64,000 nucleotides of DNA from NCBI RefSeq assembly GCF_037023145.1, contig NZ_CP146091.1, forward strand, positions 3,100,001 through 3,164,000. The letters are read 5' to 3'. A program made the translations under genes and the position numbers. The notes under the pieces are model-generated. The model had not been told where the DNA came from. It did not search any database and was given only the letters and a program-made list of their open reading frames with translations. Below are positions 59,793 through 64,000 of the stretch, piece by piece; the first letter of the stretch is position 1; every line of letters starts with the position of its first letter. The DNA is from Ralstonia sp. RRA. Its GTDB lineage: Bacteria > Pseudomonadota > Gammaproteobacteria > Burkholderiales > Burkholderiaceae.

Positions 59793-62213
59793 ATGGCTAC
59801 TGCCCAAACCACCCCAGCTTCGCCCAAGCCGCCCAAAGCCCGCCGCCCGCTGTGGGCGCGCCTGCTCCTCTGGATGTTCGGCCTGTTCGTTGCCATGGGG
59901 GTCGTCGGGGCGCTGCTGGTGGGCTATGCCCTGCTGGTGGCCGCGCCGAACCTGCCGTCGCTCGACGTCATCACCGATTACCGGCCGAAGATTCCGCTGC
60001 GCGTGTACACCGCCGACAACGTCCTGATTGGCGAGTTCGGCGAAGAACGCCGCAGCTTCGTGCCCATCGCGCAGATCCCCGACGTGATGAAACGCGCGGT
60101 GCTCGCCATCGAGGACGACCGTTTCTATGAGCACGGCGGCGTGGACTTCGTTGGCGTGCTGCGCGCGGGCCTGGCCAACCTGCACGGCGGCCTGTCGCAG
60201 GGCGCGTCGACCATCACCATGCAGGTGGCACGCAACTTCTTCCTCTCGAGCGAGAAGACGTTCACGCGCAAGATCTACGAGATGCTGCTCTCGTACAAGA
60301 TCGAAGCCAGCCTGAGCAAGGATCAGATCCTCGAGCTCTATATGAACCAGATCTACCTCGGCCAGCGCGCGTACGGCTTTGCCAGCGCCGAGCAGATCTA
60401 CTTCGGCAAGAACATCAAGGACATCACCCTGGCCGAAGCTGCCATGCTGGCCGGCCTGCCCAAGGCGCCGTCGGCGTACAACCCGGTGGTGAACCCGAAA
60501 CGCGCCAAGGTGCGTCAGGAATACATCCTGCAGCGCATGCGCGACCTGCACTACATCACGCCGGAGCAGTACACCCAGGCCATCAACGAGCAACTGCCGG
60601 TGCGCAGCGAGGGCCATGAATTCGACGTGCACGCCGAGTACGTGGCGGAAATGGTTCGCCAGCTCATGTATGCGCAGTACCGCGAAGAGACCTACACGCG
60701 CGGCCTGAATGTCTACACGACGCTGCGCAAGGGCGATCAGGACGTGGCCTACCAATCGGTGCGCCGCGGCATCCTCGACTATGAGCGCCGTCACGGCTAC
60801 CGTGGCCCCGAGGCCTTCATTGATCTACCGGCAGACGCGGATGACCGCGAACAGGCCATCGACGACGCCCTGCTCGAGCACCCGAGCAGCGACGATCTGC
60901 AATCCGCCGTTGTGGTGAGCGTGGCGCCGAAGCTGGTGCGCGCGACGATGCTGTCGGGCGAAACAATCGATCTGGCGGGCGATGGCCTGAAATTCGCACA
61001 GGCTGCGCTGTCGGCCAACGCACAGCCGAAGATCAAGCTGCGTGCGGGCGCGGTCATCCGCGTCATCCAGGACACCAAGACGCAGAAGTGGTCGATCACG
61101 CAGTTGCCGGAAGTGGCCTCGGGCTTTGTCTCGCTGGACCCGCAGACGGGCGCGATCTACTCGATGGTCGGCGGCTTCGACTTCAACCGCAGCAAGTTCA
61201 ACCACGTCACGCAGGCGTGGCGCCAGCCGGGTTCGAGCTTCAAGCCGTTCATCTACTCGGCGGCGGTGGACAAGGGCTTCTCGCCATCCACGGTGATCAA
61301 CGATGCGCCGCTGTCGATCCCGACCGGCGACACCGGCGGCCAAGTGTGGGAGCCGAAGAACTACGGCGGCGGCTACGACGGCCCGATGACGATGCGCCGC
61401 GCGCTGCAGAAGTCGAAGAATCTGGTGTCCGTGCGGATCCTGCGCACCATCGGCACGCAGTACGCACAGCAATACATCACACGCTTTGGCTTTGAGGCTG
61501 ACAAACACCCCGCCTACCTGCCGATGGCACTGGGCGCGGGCTCGGTGACGATCCTGCAGATGGCCGGTGCCTATTCGGTGTTCGCCAACGGCGGCTACCG
61601 CGTAAATCCGTACATCATCGATCGCGTGGTTGATGCGCGCGGCACCGTCATCCAGCAGGCACACCCGATGACGGCCGCCAAGGACGCCGTGCGTGTGATC
61701 GATCCGCGCAACGACTTCATCATGGACTCGCTGCTGCGCAGTGTCGTAGCGAACGGCACGGGCTACCTTGCCAAGCAGAAGCTCGGCCGTACCGACATGG
61801 CCGGCAAGACCGGCACCACCAACGACTCGTTCGATGCCTGGTTCTGCGGCTACACGCCCAAGCTGGTCGGCGTGGCCTGGATGGGCTATGACAACCCGCG
61901 CAGCCTGGGCGACCGCGAAACCGGTGGCGGCCTGGCCTTGCCGATCTGGATCAACTACATGGGTTACGCCCTGAAGGGCCAGCCCGAGACGGATCGCCAA
62001 GCGCCTGAAGGTGTGGTGCAGATGGCCGGCGACTGGGCCTATGAGGAATACGCCAACGGCCAAGGTATCGCCTCGGTGGGCCTGGGCGACGCGATGCCGG
62101 GCGCCTCGGCACCGGGCGGCGACCAGCCGCAACAGCAGCAGCCGGGCGTCAACTTGGCGCCGACGCCGGAACAGGAGAAGCAGAAGATTCTCGACATGTT
62201 CCGCGGCAACTGA
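59793..62213 (+). CDS. mrcA: Penicillin-binding protein 1A (bifunctional glycosyltransferase/transpeptidase)
   Basis: 806 residues. A cytoplasmic Pro/Lys/Arg-rich tail and a transmembrane helix (about 27-50), then the GT51 domain (catalytic Glu in AIEDDRFYEHGG, and QGASTITMQVARNFFL), an OB-like insert, and the transpeptidase domain with Ser in GSSFKPF and K-T-G-T. It polymerises and cross-links peptidoglycan. Divergence from pilM is the classic ponA-pil arrangement. The Gly/Gln/Pro-rich C-terminus is disordered. Confidence 0.97.
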   Translation: MATAQTTPASPKPPKARRPLWARLLLWMFGLFVAMGVVGALLVGYALLVAAPNLPSLDVITDYRPKIPLRVYTADNVLIGEFGEERRSFVPIAQIPDVMKRAVLAIEDDRFYEHGGVDFVGVLRAGLANLHGGLSQGASTITMQVARNFFLSSEKTFTRKIYEMLLSYKIEASLSKDQILELYMNQIYLGQRAYGFASAEQIYFGKNIKDITLAEAAMLAGLPKAPSAYNPVVNPKRAKVRQEYILQRMRDLHYITPEQYTQAINEQLPVRSEGHEFDVHAEYVAEMVRQLMYAQYREETYTRGLNVYTTLRKGDQDVAYQSVRRGILDYERRHGYRGPEAFIDLPADADDREQAIDDALLEHPSSDDLQSAVVVSVAPKLVRATMLSGETIDLAGDGLKFAQAALSANAQPKIKLRAGAVIRVIQDTKTQKWSITQLPEVASGFVSLDPQTGAIYSMVGGFDFNRSKFNHVTQAWRQPGSSFKPFIYSAAVDKGFSPSTVINDAPLSIPTGDTGGQVWEPKNYGGGYDGPMTMRRALQKSKNLVSVRILRTIGTQYAQQYITRFGFEADKHPAYLPMALGAGSVTILQMAGAYSVFANGGYRVNPYIIDRVVDARGTVIQQAHPMTAAKDAVRVIDPRNDFIMDSLLRSVVANGTGYLAKQKLGRTDMAGKTGTTNDSFDAWFCGYTPKLVGVAWMGYDNPRSLGDRETGGGLALPIWINYMGYALKGQPETDRQAPEGVVQMAGDWAYEEYANGQGIASVGLGDAMPGASAPGGDQPQQQQPGVNLAPTPEQEKQKILDMFRGN

Positions 62214-62229
62214 GGCTGACCACCCACGA

Positions 62230-62255
62230 AAAAGCCGCCCTTCGGGGCGGCTTTT
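62230..62255 (+). terminator. Bidirectional Rho-independent terminator between mrcA and cyaY
   Basis: AAAAGCCGCCC (62230-62240) and its complement (62245-62255) flank a TTCG tetraloop. T-runs occur on both strands, so it serves mrcA and the convergent cyaY. Confidence 0.88.
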
Positions 62256-62282
62256 CTTTTGTCTGGCGGATGCCGTTGGCGC

Positions 62283-62624
62283 TTAGTTGGCCGCCAGCGT
62301 CACATCCACTTCGCACTGCTGGCTGACATAACGCGATAGGGCAACGTACAGTTCTTCGCCACTACGGGTGTCCGTCCAGCGGCTGTCGGTGTGGCGGAAA
62401 TGGAATCCGCCGGCACGCGCAGCCACCCACAGTTCCTGCATCGGCGCCTGGCTGTTGATGATGATCTTGGAGCCATCGTCGAATTCGAGCGTCAGCACGT
62501 TGCCGACACGGCTGACTTCAATGTCGGCGTCAGCTTTGTCAGCGGCAATCTCGACGATGCTTTCGATGCGGGAAAGCTCCGCGTCGGCCAGCGCCAGGAA
62601 CTCCGATTCGGTCAGGGGGGGCAT
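62283..62624 (-). CDS. cyaY: Frataxin-like iron-binding protein CyaY
   Basis: 113 residues. An acidic N-terminal helix (TESEFLALADAELSRIESIV), a central beta-sheet with GSKIIINSQAPMQELWVAARAGGFHF, and a final helix. It modulates iron delivery in Fe-S cluster assembly. The start has GGAG 8 nt upstream and begins where homology begins. Divergent from lptM. Confidence 0.96.
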   Translation of the reverse strand: MPPLTESEFLALADAELSRIESIVEIAADKADADIEVSRVGNVLTLEFDDGSKIIINSQAPMQELWVAARAGGFHFRHTDSRWTDTRSGEELYVALSRYVSQQCEVDVTLAAN

Positions 62625-62750
62625 GCTACACTCCAAAATCTTGCGCGGGCGCGGCATCGCGGCCTTTTTCGACCGTTTGGCGCCTCGCCCCATGTGACTC
62701 TGATTGCCGCAAGGTTGCTCCCTTGTGGCTCTTTTCCGCACCACCATCCG

Positions 62751-62981
62751 ATGACACGAATCGCCGCCATTGTAGCCACTGTCGGCCTGACCCTGACGGC
62801 CGCAGGTCTATCCGGCTGCGGGATTCGCGGGCCGCTTTACATGCCCAAGGTGCCGCCGGCGCCGACCGCACCCCAGACAACCGACCCTGGCATCGCTGGC
62901 CCGAACGCCGTACCGCAGCCGCCGGTGCCTGGCGCCAAACCTGCGGCAGACGCCGCCAGTGCGGTGCCCGCCAACCGCTGA
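62751..62981 (+). CDS. lptM: LPS-assembly lipoprotein LptM (YifL family)
   Basis: 76 residues. The signal peptide and lipobox L-S-G-C are followed by the family signature C-G-I-R-G-P-L-Y, then a Pro/Ala-rich tail. LptM helps oxidative maturation of the LptD-LptE translocon. Its position between cyaY and lysA is the standard one. Confidence 0.92.
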   Translation: MTRIAAIVATVGLTLTAAGLSGCGIRGPLYMPKVPPAPTAPQTTDPGIAGPNAVPQPPVPGAKPAADAASAVPANR

Positions 62982-63048
62982 TCCGCTTCTCTTTTCAACC
63001 GGCGCTGCCTGCCTTACGCAAGACGGTGCCCTGATTGCCCCCTCACCC

Positions 63049-64000
63049 ATGTCCGAGTCCCTGATCCGCCAGGACGGCGCCCTGATGATCGAAGGCGTCG
63101 CGCTCGACGCGATAGCCGCGCAGTTCGGCACGCCCACCTACGTGTATTCGCGCGCTGCGCTCACAGCCAACTATCGCGCCTACGCCGCTGCGTGCGAGGG
63201 TCGCAACGCGCATGTGCAGTACGCGATGAAGGCCAACTCGAACCTGGCCGTGCTGCAGGTCTTCGCGCAACTGGGCGCGGGCTTCGACATCGTCTCGGCC
63301 GGTGAACTCAAGCGTGTGCTGGCTGCCGGCGCACCGGCCTCGAAGGTGGTGTTCTCGGGCGTGGGCAAGAGCGCGGATGAAATGCGCTTCGCGCTGGAAG
63401 TCGGCGTGGCGTGCTTCAACGTGGAGTCGATTCCCGAGCTGCACCGCCTGAACGACGTGGCCGCATCGATGAGCAAGATCGCACCCGTGTCGCTGCGCAT
63501 CAACCCGGACGTGGACGCCAAGACGCACCCGTACATCTCGACGGGCCTGAAGGGCAACAAGTTCGGCGTGGCCTTCGACGAAGTGCTGCCGACCTACCGC
63601 GCCGCCGCAGCCATGCCGAACCTGCGCGTGGTCGGCATCGACTGCCATATCGGCTCGCAGATCACCGAGGTGTCGCCGTACCTGGATGCACTGGACAAGG
63701 TGCTCGACGTGGTGACCAAGCTCGATGCCGAGGGCATCCGCCTGTCGCACATCGACGTGGGCGGCGGCCTGGGCATCACCTACACCGACGAGACGCCGCC
63801 GGACATCACCGCCTTCGCACGCACGCTGCTGGACCGCGTCGAACAGCGTGGTTTTGGCGATCGCACCGTGCTGTTCGAGCCGGGCCGCTCGCTGGTCGGC
63901 AACGCCGGCCTGCTGCTCACACGCGTGGAATACCTCAAGCCTGGCGCTTCCAAGAACTTCTGCATCGTCGATGCGGCGATGAACGATCTGGCCCGCCCAG
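63049..64000 (+). CDS. lysA: Diaminopimelate decarboxylase LysA (3' end outside window)
   Basis: About 317 residues are visible of a protein usually near 420. A PLP-dependent alanine-racemase-fold enzyme that makes lysine from meso-DAP. The PLP Lys is in VQYAMKANSN; the GAGFDIVSAGEL and GLKGNKFGV blocks and the HIDVGGGLG glycine loop follow. No clear ribosome-binding site; 67 bp after lptM, probably co-transcribed. The frame is open at the window end. Confidence 0.97.
   Translation, partial: MSESLIRQDGALMIEGVALDAIAAQFGTPTYVYSRAALTANYRAYAAACEGRNAHVQYAMKANSNLAVLQVFAQLGAGFDIVSAGELKRVLAAGAPASKVVFSGVGKSADEMRFALEVGVACFNVESIPELHRLNDVAASMSKIAPVSLRINPDVDAKTHPYISTGLKGNKFGVAFDEVLPTYRAAAAMPNLRVVGIDCHIGSQITEVSPYLDALDKVLDVVTKLDAEGIRLSHIDVGGGLGITYTDETPPDITAFARTLLDRVEQRGFGDRTVLFEPGRSLVGNAGLLLTRVEYLKPGASKNFCIVDAAMNDLARP

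Overview
The window is a GC-rich stretch of chromosome from a betaproteobacterium of the order Burkholderiales, most likely Ralstonia of the R. pickettii / R. solanacearum group. The evidence is gene order and protein content: petABC-sspAB, pilMNOPQ-aroKB-dgt-gltBD, mlaFEDACB-ibaG-murA-hisGDCB-hisHAFIE-tatABC, ponA divergent from pilM, and cyaY/lptM-lysA. The genus is an inference; no rRNA is present. There is no prophage, CRISPR array or integrated plasmid. The only mobile-type gene is a REP-associated tyrosine transposase (RAYT) next to gltB.

Layout. 1-6.5 kb is accessory: an Nramp-family metal transporter (3' end missing) with a long, unusual leader holding a 14-codon Pro-rich ORF, two hairpins and a 68-aa ORF; an OprB-type porin upstream; a 651-bp gap; an I78-like lipoprotein; and a secreted serine hydrolase divergent from a LysR regulator. 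6.6-13.5 kb is core: tRNA-Thr(UGU), sspB, sspA, the cytochrome bc1 genes petC-petB-petA, mscL, a Nif3-like gene and a DegS/DegQ-like protease. 13.9-23.1 kb is an accessory-looking block: a trimeric porin, a periplasmic solute-binding protein divergent from a TctD/TctE-like two-component system, then a second, paralogous binding protein with a fused permease and an ATPase. 23.2-40.7 kb is a long minus-strand run: mlaFEDACB (phospholipid trafficking), a YadGH-type ABC exporter, ibaG, murA, the split his operon with marC inside it, a DUF4870 protein and tatABC. 40.8-48.4 kb holds an orphan Bug-family binding protein and gltD/gltB. 48.5-64 kb holds the RAYT with its repeats, ompW, an alpha-carbonic anhydrase, dgt, aroB, aroK, pilQPONM, ponA/mrcA, cyaY, lptM and the start of lysA.

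How the genes work together. The core blocks are respiration (bc1), envelope biogenesis (Mla, MurA, PBP1A, LptM), protein export (Tat), type IV pili, and amino-acid synthesis (His, Glu, chorismate, Lys). The parts most worth a second look are: (a) the Nramp transporter, which has lost two of the three canonical side-chain metal ligands and is preceded by a Pro-rich leader peptide reminiscent of MgtL; (b) the two-binding-protein/two-component/ABC cluster, whose architecture suggests that one binding protein is a sensor subunit; (c) strong hairpins and interleaved inverted repeats in intergenic regions, notably the petC-sspA gap and 3381-3453.
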